Assembly: GCA_934462775.1 (NCBI GenBank)
Contig: CAKSIR010000008.1
Span: 1 to 32,007, forward strand
Length of the DNA: 32,007 bases
Source of the DNA: an uncultured Ruminiclostridium sp.
GTDB lineage: Bacteria; Bacillota; Clostridia; Oscillospirales; Ruminococcaceae
Direction: 5' to 3'
Shown here: positions 20,918 through 29,505 of the stretch, piece by piece
Layout of the letters: every line of letters starts with the position of its first letter
Position numbering within the stretch: the stretch's first letter is position 1
Made by a program: the position numbers and the translations under genes
The notes under the pieces: model-generated
What the model was told of the DNA's origin: nothing
Seen by the model: only the letters and a program-made list of their open reading frames with translations
Databases searched by the model: none

Positions 20918-22397
20918 ATGTGTTCAAGCTGAAAATCTTGGAATTGACTTCCTCTTTAGCCTTGTTTATTTTGGATACCATGTCGGAATCACCCGGAATT
21001 GCGTCTGTAAAGGATGACGGTATTCCTGCGCTGAATGAAGCCGGCTTTATATCCAGCGAATCGGCAAGCTTTTGCTCGGTATATGCTTTATACTGCTTTA
21101 CATATTCCATCGCCATCGGTCTTATCGGGTTGTACGCACTGTCCGTGCTGTCTAAAATTTCGCTGAACACCTCGTTAAGGCGCGGATTCATTATGCTGCT
21201 TACTCTGTTGGCAACATACATATGAACAGCGGTAAGCTCGGTGTTGTAAAGAATATTTACCGCAAATTCAATAAAGCGCTTGCGGTCGGTAAACTGGAGG
21301 AAGTTGCAGGCGGTAACAACACTTGAATAGTAATTCTGGTTGATGATGACCTTGTTTTCCAGTGTTGTTTTGCCCTGAAGAAGCGCGTCAAGCTGCTCAT
21401 CGGTGATTTTGTCGATAACGCTTGCGGACTCAACCATTTCGCAGTCAGGCAGCTTATCTACATTTTCGTATACAAGCTTCGGAATAATGCGCTGATTTTT
21501 GTATCGTATCAGCTTATCCGAGCTGGCTCTTATCTGAAGATAATTTTGCGGGCGAAGTGATTTTCTGCTCATAAGGAACATTTCCAGCATATTTTTCGGA
21601 ACCGTTGCGACCGGTATTTTTACAAACGGAGTAGAAAGCGCAATCGCTTTCGGAGAACGTCCTGCGGCTTTTGCCTTGTCCTCATTCTCGAACAGCAAAC
21701 TCCTGATAGGCTCGATAACAATACAGTTAAAGTCTGCGCCGTCCATGACAGCGGCAGTTGCTGCATGATGTCCCTCAAGAAGCGCACAGAACATTCCCGA
21801 AACGTGGTACGCTATGCCGCCCACTTTATTATCGGTGTGAATTTTTTCCGACTGAATTCTTGTGCGGCTTTCGTTGTATGCGGCAGGACTTTCCGTTGGA
21901 ATAAGAAAGCAGGGCTTGAAGTTCTTTTCGGGCGGGATAGATGCGCTCAGCGTTCCCGAACCTGTAAATTCATGCTTGACAAGGTATGCGTTCCAGAAGA
22001 AGTTTCCCGCGCCGTCGGTCGGAATCATTTTTGCGGTGTGAATTACATACAGACCGTCTGACAGCAGCTCAAGAACAGGGGAGATTGACCGCTGAAGATT
22101 CTGCTCGTATAGGAAATAATTGTCAGCGGCGGCGGTAAGCACTGTGCGCAGCTGCTCGCTGCACTTTTCCTTGGACGAAGCCTGCCATATAAGCTTGTTG
22201 GAATAGTTATTGTTTACGCATTGCTGAACAATATTTATGAGCGCCTGACCGTCCATGTAGAAAGTTTCCCAAATAGCGGTTTTGGCATTTCTTGACGTAT
22301 CGCACAAGCCGATTGTTCCATCGCTGTTCGATACGCAGGCAAGGATAAACTCCTCGCCGTCACGCTGCATTGTTTCGGTAACTACAACAGATTTCAT
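20916..22397 (-). CDS. Uncharacterised 493-residue protein with a GHH motif
   Basis: A soluble protein without signal or membrane segments. The only motif I can name is LLEGHHAATAAVMDGADFNCIVIEP (206-230): Gly-His-His followed by a helix and a strand resembles the DGHHR loop of ParB/sulfiredoxin-like nuclease folds. The N-terminal part has a DIxxxx-like strand series and a ligand-like IHTAKMIPTDGAGNFFWNAY segment. The C-terminal third is helical (370-490). I cannot assign a function. AAGGAGGAG gives a strong start at ATG 22397. It follows the YcxB-like membrane protein by 12 bases, so the two form an operon and may act together. Confidence 0.7.
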   Translation of the reverse strand: MKSVVVTETMQRDGEEFILACVSNSDGTIGLCDTSRNAKTAIWETFYMDGQALINIVQQCVNNNYSNKLIWQASSKEKCSEQLRTVLTAAADNYFLYEQNLQRSISPVLELLSDGLYVIHTAKMIPTDGAGNFFWNAYLVKHEFTGSGTLSASIPPEKNFKPCFLIPTESPAAYNESRTRIQSEKIHTDNKVGGIAYHVSGMFCALLEGHHAATAAVMDGADFNCIVIEPIRSLLFENEDKAKAAGRSPKAIALSTPFVKIPVATVPKNMLEMFLMSRKSLRPQNYLQIRASSDKLIRYKNQRIIPKLVYENVDKLPDCEMVESASVIDKITDEQLDALLQGKTTLENKVIINQNYYSSVVTACNFLQFTDRKRFIEFAVNILYNTELTAVHMYVANRVSSIMNPRLNEVFSEILDSTDSAYNPIRPMAMEYVKQYKAYTEQKLADSLDIKPASFSAGIPSSFTDAIPGDSDMVSKINKAKEEVNSKIFSLNT

Positions 22398-22409
22398 TTT
22401 AACTCCTCC

Positions 22410-23279
22410 TTATTTCTGCGGTACGCGGGCTGCGATAAAATCGCCAAGCCCTGACTGCATTTCCTTAGGGAAGAGCCGCTTTGGCAGCCAGAAAATTGTT
22501 CTTTTGTTGTTCATGATAACGTATACGAAGTTTGTTTCGATGTAGTAGCTTGCCTGCGTCCAGGGAATAAGGTCGGAAGCTGTATAGCAGCCGGTTTCAA
22601 CCGCGCCGAAGCCTTCCTTGCACACGATAAATGTAATTTCCTCGGAAATAGCTGGATCGGTGCGGTAAAGTTCAGAGTATTTATATTTAGCAATAAGCGA
22701 GGTCGCAAGGTGGAAAAGCACCCCAACGCCGATTCCGCCGAAAAGGGAAATCGGGATAAAATAGAACCAGTTCTTGTCAAAATCGCCGATTGTGTTATTT
22801 AATATAAGGAAAAGGGCGGCGGCGGAGAGCAATGCCGCAATCCAAAGAAATTTTGACATAATGGTATTCATCAGAGAAACGTTGCCGGAATTTATTTCGC
22901 GTTCCGAATATGTACCTGTTGCAACATAAGCGTTATCCGGCATTTCACAAACGCTGTAAATTGTCTTGAGCGGCAGGATACGCTTCATCGGTCTGTATTC
23001 TATGTCAGGATAGCAGGCAATCTGACCCTCGATAATCGCTCTTGCTTTAAGGTACGTTTCGTTGTTTCCGAATGCAAGCCTGTCTATGTCGTAGACAGTC
23101 GAGTCAATTGTGATTGATATGCTGTCACGCTGCTCAACGACCTGCTTTACCGCTGACCAGCTGTAAATGGAAGGGCTGTCCGTGCCGTTTTCATATACCG
23201 TGATATAGTCGGAAAAAATGTATCCTCTGCCGGTCTGACTGGAGAAAATTTTTACACCCGACAATGTTTCAAATGCCAA
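22410..23279 (-). CDS. Membrane protein with YcxB/PH-like domains
   Basis: The best start is TTG 23279, eight bases after AAAGGAG; an upstream GTG (23288) overlaps that site. The 289-residue product has an N-terminal soluble beta domain (about 1-125) that looks like a PH-type fold (GYIFSDYITVYENG..SIYSWSAVKQV), two helices (about 138-185, hydrophobic, with a short loop) and a C-terminal domain with the YcxB-like pattern SYYIETNFVYVIMNNKRTIFWLPKRLF. Function unknown; related proteins are membrane-associated with two PH-like halves. It is the first gene of the unit with the GHH-motif gene, and divergent from proS. Confidence 0.65.
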   Translation of the reverse strand: MAFETLSGVKIFSSQTGRGYIFSDYITVYENGTDSPSIYSWSAVKQVVEQRDSISITIDSTVYDIDRLAFGNNETYLKARAIIEGQIACYPDIEYRPMKRILPLKTIYSVCEMPDNAYVATGTYSEREINSGNVSLMNTIMSKFLWIAALLSAAALFLILNNTIGDFDKNWFYFIPISLFGGIGVGVLFHLATSLIAKYKYSELYRTDPAISEEITFIVCKEGFGAVETGCYTASDLIPWTQASYYIETNFVYVIMNNKRTIFWLPKRLFPKEMQSGLGDFIAARVPQK

Positions 23280-23382
23280 GTTCAACACTCCTTTGCTAAA
23301 CTATAAATATCAATAATAATAATTATAGCACAAACGCACATTTTTTTAAATAGCTTTTGGAAAATTTTTTTAAAAAATTTGC

Positions 23383-23411
23383 TTGCAAAACAAGCGGATA
23401 TGTTATATAAT
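23383..23411 (+). promoter_or_regulatory. Predicted promoter of proS
   Basis: TTGCAA (23383-23388) and perfect TATAAT (23406-23411), 17-base spacer. The leader would be only about 30 bases, so there is no T-box. Confidence 0.65.
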
Positions 23412-23447
23412 ATTACTTTAGAATATGTTATTAAAGGACGGTTTAAA

Positions 23448-24887
23448 ATGGCTGATAACAAAAAACTGGTTGAGGCTATCACATCAAGAGATGTTGATTT
23501 TGCTCAGTGGTACACAGACATCTGCAAAAAGGCAGATTTAATCGACTATTCAAGCGTAAAGGGCTGCATGGTTATTCGCCCTTACGGTTATGCAATCTGG
23601 GAAAATATCCAGAAAATTCTCGACGGAATGTTTAAGGCGACAGGCCACGAGAATGTATATATGCCAATGTTTATCCCCGAAAGCCTTCTTAATAAGGAAA
23701 AGGACCATGTTGAGGGATTTGCTCCCGAGGTTGCATGGGTAACACACGGCGGCAGCGAGCCTTTACAGGAGCGCCTTTGCGTCAGACCTACTTCCGAAAC
23801 CCTTTTCTGCGAGCATTACGCCAACATTGTTCATTCCCACAGAGATCTGCCTAAGCTTTACAATCAGTGGTGCTCGGTTGTTCGCTGGGAAAAGACAACT
23901 CGTCCGTTCCTCCGTTCAAGAGAATTTTTATGGCAGGAGGGTCACACAATCCACGCAACAGCCGAAGAGGCAATTGAAGAAACGGAAAGAATGTTAGGCG
24001 TTTACGCCGATCTTTGCCGCAACTATCTTAATATGCCGGTTATAACGGGCAAAAAAACAGAAAGCGACAAATTCGCAGGCGCAGAGGCCACCTACTGCAT
24101 CGAAGCGCTTATGCACGACGGAAAGGCTTTGCAGGCAGGTACATCACACTATTTCGGCGACGGCTTTGCAAGAGCTTTTGAAATTCAGTTCTCCGACAAG
24201 GAAAACAAGCTGCAGTATGTTCACCAGACATCGTGGGGCGTAACAACACGTCTTATCGGCGCAATCATCATGTCGCACGGCGATGATGACGGTCTTGTTT
24301 TGCCTCCTGCGGTCGCACCTATTCAGGTGGTAATTCTTCCTATCGCACAGCATAAGGAGGGCGTACTTGAAAAGGCGAACGAGCTTAAGGAAAAGCTTGA
24401 AAAGAAGTTCAGAGTTAAGCTTGACGACAGCGATAACAGACCTGGCTGGAAGTTCTCGGAGTATGAAATGAAGGGCGTTCCGCTTCGTCTTGAAGTCGGC
24501 CCTAAGGATATTGAAAACGGCCAGTGCGTACTGGTACGCCGCGATACAAGAGAAAAAACTATCGTTTCCTTTGACGAGCTTGAAGCAAAGGTTGACGAGC
24601 TGCTCAAAGCGCTTGCTCAGAATATCTACAACAAGGCGCTCGAGAATATGGAAAAGCGCACATATACCTGCAAAACAATGGACGAAATCAAGGAAAAGCT
24701 TGAAAAGAACGGCGACGGTTTTGTTAAGGCAATGTGGTGCGGAGAAGAAGAGTGCGAGGATAAGGTTAAGGAAGTCACAGGCGTTGGTTCGAGATGTATT
24801 CCTGACGCTCAGGAACACCTTTCCGACGTTTGCGTATGCTGCGGAAAGCCTGCTAAGTTTATGGTTTACTGGGGCAAGGCTTATTGA
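23448..24887 (+). CDS. proS: Proline--tRNA ligase, ProS type 3 (archaeal/eukaryotic-like)
   Basis: Start at ATG 23448, nine bases after AAAGGACGG; the frame extends 23 codons upstream, but through the promoter's -10. The 479-residue protein lacks the bacterial editing insertion and has the type 3 C-terminal zinc-binding region with cysteines (CGEEECE, CVCCGKP). Class II motifs are present: motif 2 around [27 protein letters not shown], then [29 protein letters not shown] for motif 3. It charges tRNA-Pro. Type 3 ProS is found in part of the Firmicutes. A terminator follows directly. Confidence 0.96.
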   Translation: MADNKKLVEAITSRDVDFAQWYTDICKKADLIDYSSVKGCMVIRPYGYAIWENIQKILDGMFKATGHENVYMPMFIPESLLNKEKDHVEGFAPEVAWVTHGGSEPLQERLCVRPTSETLFCEHYANIVHSHRDLPKLYNQWCSVVRWEKTTRPFLRSREFLWQEGHTIHATAEEAIEETERMLGVYADLCRNYLNMPVITGKKTESDKFAGAEATYCIEALMHDGKALQAGTSHYFGDGFARAFEIQFSDKENKLQYVHQTSWGVTTRLIGAIIMSHGDDDGLVLPPAVAPIQVVILPIAQHKEGVLEKANELKEKLEKKFRVKLDDSDNRPGWKFSEYEMKGVPLRLEVGPKDIENGQCVLVRRDTREKTIVSFDELEAKVDELLKALAQNIYNKALENMEKRTYTCKTMDEIKEKLEKNGDGFVKAMWCGEEECEDKVKEVTGVGSRCIPDAQEHLSDVCVCCGKPAKFMVYWGKAY

Positions 24888-24900
24888 TGTGAAACAGCTG

Positions 24901-24934
24901 AGGCTTTCGGCATTAACTTGTCGGAAGCCTTTTG
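24901..24934 (+). terminator. Terminator of proS
   Basis: AGGCTTTCG (24901-24909) pairs with CGGAAGCCT (24922-24930, one G-T pair), followed by TTTG. Confidence 0.75.
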
Positions 24935-24992
24935 TTCATATCAAGATGTAATATGAACAAAATAAATATTAAAGAAAATTTGTCATAAACTA

Positions 24993-25021
24993 TTGACATC
25001 CCACATGACTGATGCTATAAT
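24993..25021 (+). promoter_or_regulatory. Consensus promoter of the metal-repressor/ATPase unit
   Basis: Perfect TTGACA (24993-24998) and TATAAT (25016-25021) with a 17-base spacer, expected for a gene that needs repression. Confidence 0.9.
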
Positions 25022-25033
25022 AAGGTCAAACGA

Positions 25034-25049
25034 TTGAACAAGCGTTCAA
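25034..25049. promoter_or_regulatory. Operator O1 of the ArsR/CadC-type repressor
   Basis: A perfect inverted repeat TTGAAC-AAGC-GTTCAA just past the transcription start, of the kind bound by SmtB/CadC repressors. A degenerate second copy is at 25453-25468. Confidence 0.78.
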
Positions 25050-25065
25050 GTGAAAGGCGGTACTA

Positions 25066-25425
25066 ATGGAGAACAATGAAGTTTTACTTTGTCAGCAGAA
25101 TTGCATTCACGAAGATGTAATAAACGCTGTCAAGGAAAAAATGCTGAGGAATGAGGATTTTGCAAAGCTTTCACTGTTTTTCAAGGCCATCAGCGACGAA
25201 ACAAGAATAAAAATACTGTTTTCGCTTGCTCAGTCTGAAATGTGCGTTTGCGATATTGCGGCTTTGCTTGGCATGACGGTTTCTGCCATTTCGCACCAGC
25301 TTAGATTGCTTAAGCAGGCTCAGCTTGTTAAATTTGAGAAGCGCGGCAAGATCGTTTATTATTCGTTGAACGATGAACACGTTAATACAGTATTTAACAA
25401 CGCTTTAGAACACGTTATGGAATAA
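25066..25425 (+). CDS. CadC/SmtB-type metal-sensing repressor (ArsR family)
   Basis: A 119-residue winged-helix protein. The cysteine site of CadC is present and almost in register: C9 and C13 in the N-terminal arm and C60/C62 in EMCVCDI, which in CadC binds Cd, Pb or Bi. The alpha5 zinc site of SmtB is present too: D103-x-H105 and H116-x2-E119. Recognition helix TVSAISHQLRLLKQAQLV fits. It should release DNA when Cd, Pb or Zn rises and thus induce itself and the P-type ATPase that follows. Its stop codon is inside a terminator stem, and a second operator precedes the ATPase, so the two genes can be expressed unequally. Confidence 0.92.
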   Translation: MENNEVLLCQQNCIHEDVINAVKEKMLRNEDFAKLSLFFKAISDETRIKILFSLAQSEMCVCDIAALLGMTVSAISHQLRLLKQAQLVKFEKRGKIVYYSLNDEHVNTVFNNALEHVME

Positions 25426-25442
25426 CCTATGGGTTATTTTTT
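25421..25442 (+). terminator. Attenuating terminator after the repressor gene
   Basis: AATAACC (25421-25427) pairs with GGTTATT (25432-25438), followed by a T-run. The left arm contains the repressor's stop codon (TAA 25423-25425). Short stem, so read-through to the ATPase gene is likely. Confidence 0.7.
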
Positions 25443-25452
25443 ACGCTGATAA

Positions 25453-25468
25453 TTGAATAAATGCTCAA
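25453..25468. promoter_or_regulatory. Operator-like site O2 before the P-type ATPase gene
   Basis: TTGAATAAATGCTCAA shares 12 of 16 positions with O1, including both TTGAA and TCAA ends. It also overlaps a wider dyad TTGAATAA (25453-25460) / TTATTCAA (25469-25476). Confidence 0.5.
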
Positions 25469-25492
25469 TTATTCAAAATTATGGAGGAAGTT

Positions 25493-27901
25493 ATGGCAAA
25501 CCTGAAGAAAAAGCAATACATTCTTGAGGGACTTGACTGCGCAAACTGTGCAGAGAAAATCCGTGCAAGGACTGAAAAGCTGGTTGAGATTGAAAAGGCT
25601 GAAATGAACTTTATGAAAAAGGAAATGACAGTTTATTTCATTGAGGGCGCTGACGAGCATCAGGTTTTTGAAAAAGTAGAAAAGGTTGTAAAGGATCTTG
25701 AGCCTGATGTTGAACTGACCGAAAAGACAAAGAAGCGCATTGCGGTTAAGAAATACACCCTTGAGGGACTTGACTGTGCGCACTGTGCTGAGAAAATCAG
25801 AGCAAAAGCGGAACAGCTCGAGGAAATTGAGCTTGCAGAGATGAACTTTGTGCAGAAGCAGCTTACCGTTCACATTAAAGATGACGCCGACGAAAGCGCA
25901 GTTTTTGACAAGATTACTTCCGTTGTGAAATCTCTTGAACCTGATGTTGAGGTACACGAGAAGCTCAGCACGGTTTCAGTTGAACACAATCATGATCATG
26001 AACACGGTCATAGCCACGGACATGAACACAGCCATGAAAGCGATGATTTCAAAGGCGATATTATCAAAATTGCAATTGCAGCAGTCTTGTTCATAATTGG
26101 CTTTATTATGAACAAAGTTCTTGCTCCCGAGGCAGGACTTACATGGCAGTTCCTCACGACGCTGGCATTTTTCGTTGCGTCATACTTGACAGTTGGCTTG
26201 GAGGTTCTTTATACAGCCTTCAGAAACATTACAAAGGGCAACGTTTTTGACGAAAACTTCCTTATGACTGTCGCAACGCTGGGTGCGTTCGCTATTCAGG
26301 AATTTCCCGAAGCGGTTGCGGTTATGCTGTTCTATCAGGTCGGCGAGCTGTTTCAGAGTATAGCCGTCAACAATTCCCGCAAGTCAATTGCGGAGCTTAT
26401 GAACATTCGTCCCGACTATGCCAACATAAAAACAATCGAGGGAACGAAAAAGGTTGATCCCGATACAGTAAAAATCGGCGACATTATCGTTGTAAAGCCG
26501 GGTGAAAAGATTCCGCTTGACGGAAAGGTCGTAAGCGGTTCAAGCTGCCTTGATACATCTGCGCTGACAGGTGAAAGCGCCCCCCGCGACGTTGAAGTCG
26601 GCGACGCGGTTTTGTCAGGCTCAATTAACGAAAACGGTATTCTTGAAATTGAGGTTACAAAGGAATTCGGCGAATCAACCGCAAGCAAAATTCTTGAGCT
26701 GGTTGAAAATGCCGACAGCAAAAAAGCAAAAACCGAAAACTTCATCACAAAGTTTGCAAAGTATTATACGCCTGCGGTTGTTGCCTGCGCTGTTTTGATT
26801 GCGATTGTTCCCGGTATTTTTCTTGGCAATTTCCCCGAATGGATTCACAGAGGGCTTATATTCTTAGTAATTTCCTGCCCGTGCGCACTGGTAATTTCAA
26901 TTCCGCTCAGCTATTTCGGAGCAATCGGCCGCGCGTCTAAGGACGGCATTCTCGTTAAAGGAAGCAACTATTTTGAAATTCTCGGAAGCACAAAAGCTGT
27001 TGTATTTGATAAGACGGGTACTCTTACAAAGGGCGTTTTCAAGGTAAGCAGAATTTCTCCGGTGAATATAGACAGCGATAGGCTGCTTGAGTACGGCGCA
27101 TATTCCGAATGCTACTCAAGCCACCCGATTGGCGTTTCAATAAGAGCGGCTTACGGCAAAGCAATAGACGAAAGCAGAATCAGCGACTACAAGGAAGTAG
27201 CAGGCGAGGGAACGGAAGCTGTTATTGACGGCAGGAAGATTTGTTCAGGTAACAGCAAGCTTATGAACAGGCTCGGCATTTCAGCGGAAAATCACGAAGG
27301 CGAAACGGTTGTGTTCATTGCAGTTGACGGCGTTTATGCGGGAAGCATTACTATTGCGGACGAAATCAAGAACACAAGTAAATCTGCCGTTGCAAAGCTT
27401 AAGGAGCTTGGAATGAGCAAAATCGTAATGCTCACAGGCGACAATGCTCTGAAAGCTGAAAAAACCGCCAAAGAGCTTGGAATTACCGAATATCATGCGG
27501 AGCTTCTTCCTCAGGATAAAATTACAAAGGTTGAGGAGATTAAGAAATCCCTTTCCGAAAAGGATAAGCTTATATTCGTTGGCGACGGTATCAACGACGC
27601 ACCTGTTCTTGCGGCTGCCGACGTAGGTATTGCAATGGGCGGACTTGGCTCGGACAGCGCTATTGAAGCAGCGGATATTGTTCTTATGAACGATGAACCT
27701 GAACAAATTGTTACCGCACTGAACATTGCGAAGAAAACAAAGCGCATTGTAATGGAAAACATTATTTTTGCGCTGGCTGTAAAGCTGTTGGTGCAGATTC
27801 TCGGCGTAGCAGGTGTTGCCAATATGTGGGAAGCGGTATTTGCAGACGTAGGCGTTTCAATTTTAGCAATACTTAACTCCATAAGACTGCTTAGAAAATA
27901 A
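25493..27901 (+). CDS. Zn2+/Cd2+/Pb2+-exporting P1B-type ATPase (ZntA/CadA type)
   Basis: Start at ATG 25493: GGAGG lies five bases upstream, inside the first four codons of a weaker ATG at 25481. The 802-residue protein has two N-terminal HMA domains (about 8-74 and 87-153) with GLDCxxC sites C16/C19 and C95/C98, then a His/Glu-rich metal-binding linker HNHDHEHGHSHGHEHSH (165-181), membrane helices, the CPC motif (462-464), the phosphorylated Asp in DKTGT (D506), the SHP loop SSHPIG and GDGINDAP. It pumps soft divalent metals out of the cell. It is controlled by the CadC-type repressor upstream and ends at a terminator before tRNA-Leu(TAG). Confidence 0.95.
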   Translation: MANLKKKQYILEGLDCANCAEKIRARTEKLVEIEKAEMNFMKKEMTVYFIEGADEHQVFEKVEKVVKDLEPDVELTEKTKKRIAVKKYTLEGLDCAHCAEKIRAKAEQLEEIELAEMNFVQKQLTVHIKDDADESAVFDKITSVVKSLEPDVEVHEKLSTVSVEHNHDHEHGHSHGHEHSHESDDFKGDIIKIAIAAVLFIIGFIMNKVLAPEAGLTWQFLTTLAFFVASYLTVGLEVLYTAFRNITKGNVFDENFLMTVATLGAFAIQEFPEAVAVMLFYQVGELFQSIAVNNSRKSIAELMNIRPDYANIKTIEGTKKVDPDTVKIGDIIVVKPGEKIPLDGKVVSGSSCLDTSALTGESAPRDVEVGDAVLSGSINENGILEIEVTKEFGESTASKILELVENADSKKAKTENFITKFAKYYTPAVVACAVLIAIVPGIFLGNFPEWIHRGLIFLVISCPCALVISIPLSYFGAIGRASKDGILVKGSNYFEILGSTKAVVFDKTGTLTKGVFKVSRISPVNIDSDRLLEYGAYSECYSSHPIGVSIRAAYGKAIDESRISDYKEVAGEGTEAVIDGRKICSGNSKLMNRLGISAENHEGETVVFIAVDGVYAGSITIADEIKNTSKSAVAKLKELGMSKIVMLTGDNALKAEKTAKELGITEYHAELLPQDKITKVEEIKKSLSEKDKLIFVGDGINDAPVLAAADVGIAMGGLGSDSAIEAADIVLMNDEPEQIVTALNIAKKTKRIVMENIIFALAVKLLVQILGVAGVANMWEAVFADVGVSILAILNSIRLLRK

Positions 27902-27904
27902 TTT

Positions 27905-27946
27905 CTCCCCTGTCACAGCGGCAGGGGAAAATTTTTGCCTTTTTTT
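27905..27946 (+). terminator. Terminator of the P-type ATPase gene
   Basis: CCCCTG (27907-27912) pairs with CAGGGG (27922-27927), followed by AAAATTTTTGCC and another T-run. Confidence 0.75.
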
Positions 27947-27947
27947 A

Positions 27948-27976
27948 TTGACATATACAGTTAATTATGGTATAAT
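27948..27976 (+). promoter_or_regulatory. Consensus promoter of tRNA-Leu(TAG)
   Basis: Perfect TTGACA (27948-27953) and TATAAT (27971-27976), 17-base spacer, 24 bases before the tRNA. It follows the same pattern as the other tRNA-Leu promoter. Confidence 0.9.
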
Positions 27977-28000
27977 TGATTGAAATGATTTAAAAGATAT

Positions 28001-28085
28001 GCGGGCGTGGTGAAATTGGCAGACACGATAGATTTAGGTTCTATTGCAGTAATGTGTGCAGGTTCAAGTCCTGTCGCCCGTACCA
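28001..28085 (+). tRNA. tRNA-Leu, anticodon TAG, CCA encoded
   Basis: Acceptor GCGGGCG (28001-28007) pairs with CGCCCGT, then A and encoded CCA. Anticodon stem ATAGA/TCTAT closes the loop TTTAGGT (28033-28039), anticodon TAG at 28035-28037, reading CUA and other CUN codons. A long variable arm and GGTTCAAGTCC T-arm confirm leucine tRNA. Confidence 0.97.
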
Positions 28086-28148
28086 ACAAAGTGTCTTGAC
28101 TGTAATACGCAAGTTGAGGCACTGTTTTAATAAAATCAGTATTGCAGA

Positions 28149-28222
28149 AAATCCTGTCCAGATGCGGCAGGATTTCTTGATAAATAAAGTACGCACCGTA
28201 ATTTTTTGCAGTGCGTTTTTTA
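28149..28222 (+). terminator. Two hairpins between tRNA-Leu(TAG) and the CDF gene
   Basis: AAATCCTG (28149-28156) with CAGGATTT (28168-28175) has no T-run. ACGCAC (28191-28196) with GTGCGT (28211-28216) is followed by TTTTT and is the likely terminator of the tRNA transcript. I see no convincing separate promoter for the CDF gene in 28222-28266. Confidence 0.6.
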
Positions 28223-28266
28223 GTATAACAAGAGTTTGTGCAGTGCAACAATTATGGGGTGAGAAA

Positions 28267-29433
28267 ATGACAAAGCTGCTTGTAAAGCTTTTTATTAAAA
28301 ATTCGGAGAACACATCGGATCCTGAAATAAGACAAAAATACGGTTATTTGTCGGGATTTGTGGGAATTGTGATGAATCTTATCCTTTTTACGGGAAAAAT
28401 AATTGCAGGACTTATAACAACATCAATCTCAATAGTTGCCGACGCATTCAACAACCTGTCCGACGCAGGTTCGTCGATAATAACTCTTGTTGGCTTTAAA
28501 ATGGCAGGACGTCCTGCCGACAGAGAACACCCTTACGGTCACGGACGTATTGAATATGTGTCGGGCTTCATTGTTTCGATTGTCATAATGCTTATGGGCT
28601 TTGAGCTTGGCAAATCCTCATTCGAGAAGATTTTTTCCCCCGAAGAAATTACGTTCAATTGGCTTTCTTTTGGGATACTGATTGGTTCAATTCTTATTAA
28701 ACTGTGGCTTTGCTTCTTTAACAGAAAGCTCGGCGGAATGATAAATTCTGCTCCAATGAAGGCGGCGGCAATGGACAGTCTTTCCGACGTGGCTGCCACT
28801 TCGGCAGTTATCATAGGCTTACTTGTATTCCTGATTTTCGGAATAAGCATTGACGGATATGTTGGTATTGTAGTTGCTTTGTTCATATTATACACAGGTG
28901 TGAACACAGCAAAGGAAAGCCTGAATCCGCTGCTTGGGCAGTATCCTGACAAGGAGTTTGTAGATGAGATCGAAAAAACGGTAATGTCATACAACGGAGT
29001 AATCGGCGTTCACGACCTGCTTGTACATGACTATGGAATTGGCGCGCGTATTATTTCGCTGCACGCAGAGGTTCCGTGCTCAATGGATTTTGTTGCAGCT
29101 CATGAGCTGATTGACGTAATTGAGGACGATTTGCGCGTGAAATACAAGTGCCACGCAACAATCCACATGGACCCTGTGGCAGCCGATGATAAGCCGACAA
29201 TTGAAATGAAGGCAAGAGTGGTTGACATTGTAAAGAAAATCGACCCGGAGCTTACAATTCACGATTTCAGAATGACCAACGGAGTTAATCACCGCAATTT
29301 GATTTTTGACGTAGTTGTGCCTTTTAATTTCAGACTGTCCGACGACGATGTTGTGCGTCTGATAAGAGCGTCTGTTGCGGAATTTGACGACTCGCTTTCA
29401 GCAGTTATAAACGTGGATAAAAAAATGTCATAA
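28267..29433 (+). CDS. Cation diffusion facilitator, probably Mn2+ exporter
   Basis: Start at ATG 28267 after GGGGTGAG; the frame extends upstream only through the tRNA. The 388-residue protein has six helices and a cytoplasmic C-terminal domain (about 215-388). The transport site reads N62-x3-D66 in ADAFNNLSD on TM2 and D170-x3-D174 in MDSLSDVAAT on TM5; HPYGHGRIEYV follows TM2. Zn2+ members have His/Asp at these places (HDHD or DDHD), while the Asn-Asp-Asp-Asp set is typical of Mn2+ exporters such as MntE. I therefore infer Mn2+. A C-terminal extension of about 90 residues beyond the usual dimerisation domain is present and is common in Clostridial homologues. Confidence 0.9.
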   Translation: MTKLLVKLFIKNSENTSDPEIRQKYGYLSGFVGIVMNLILFTGKIIAGLITTSISIVADAFNNLSDAGSSIITLVGFKMAGRPADREHPYGHGRIEYVSGFIVSIVIMLMGFELGKSSFEKIFSPEEITFNWLSFGILIGSILIKLWLCFFNRKLGGMINSAPMKAAAMDSLSDVAATSAVIIGLLVFLIFGISIDGYVGIVVALFILYTGVNTAKESLNPLLGQYPDKEFVDEIEKTVMSYNGVIGVHDLLVHDYGIGARIISLHAEVPCSMDFVAAHELIDVIEDDLRVKYKCHATIHMDPVAADDKPTIEMKARVVDIVKKIDPELTIHDFRMTNGVNHRNLIFDVVVPFNFRLSDDDVVRLIRASVAEFDDSLSAVINVDKKMS

Positions 29434-29434
29434 C

Positions 29435-29463
29435 TTGACTAAGCAGCCTGTTTGTGATAAAAT
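29435..29463 (+). promoter_or_regulatory. Promoter of the DUF2156/DJ-1/folate operon
   Basis: TTGACT (29435-29440) and TAAAAT (29458-29463), one base each from consensus, 17-base spacer. It begins directly after the CDF stop codon. Confidence 0.75.
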
Positions 29464-29505
29464 ATACTATTATATGTATAAGGAAAACACTGAGCAAAGG
29501 AAAAT

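Noticed and set aside
23289..23447. T-box leader upstream of proS
   Set aside because: The promoter at 23383-23411 leaves only about 30 bases of leader, and no T-box sequence or specifier stem is visible.
28054..28266. 71-codon N-terminal extension of the CDF frame
   Set aside because: It begins within tRNA-Leu(TAG) and crosses two hairpins; the GGGGTGAG site before ATG 28267 decides the start.
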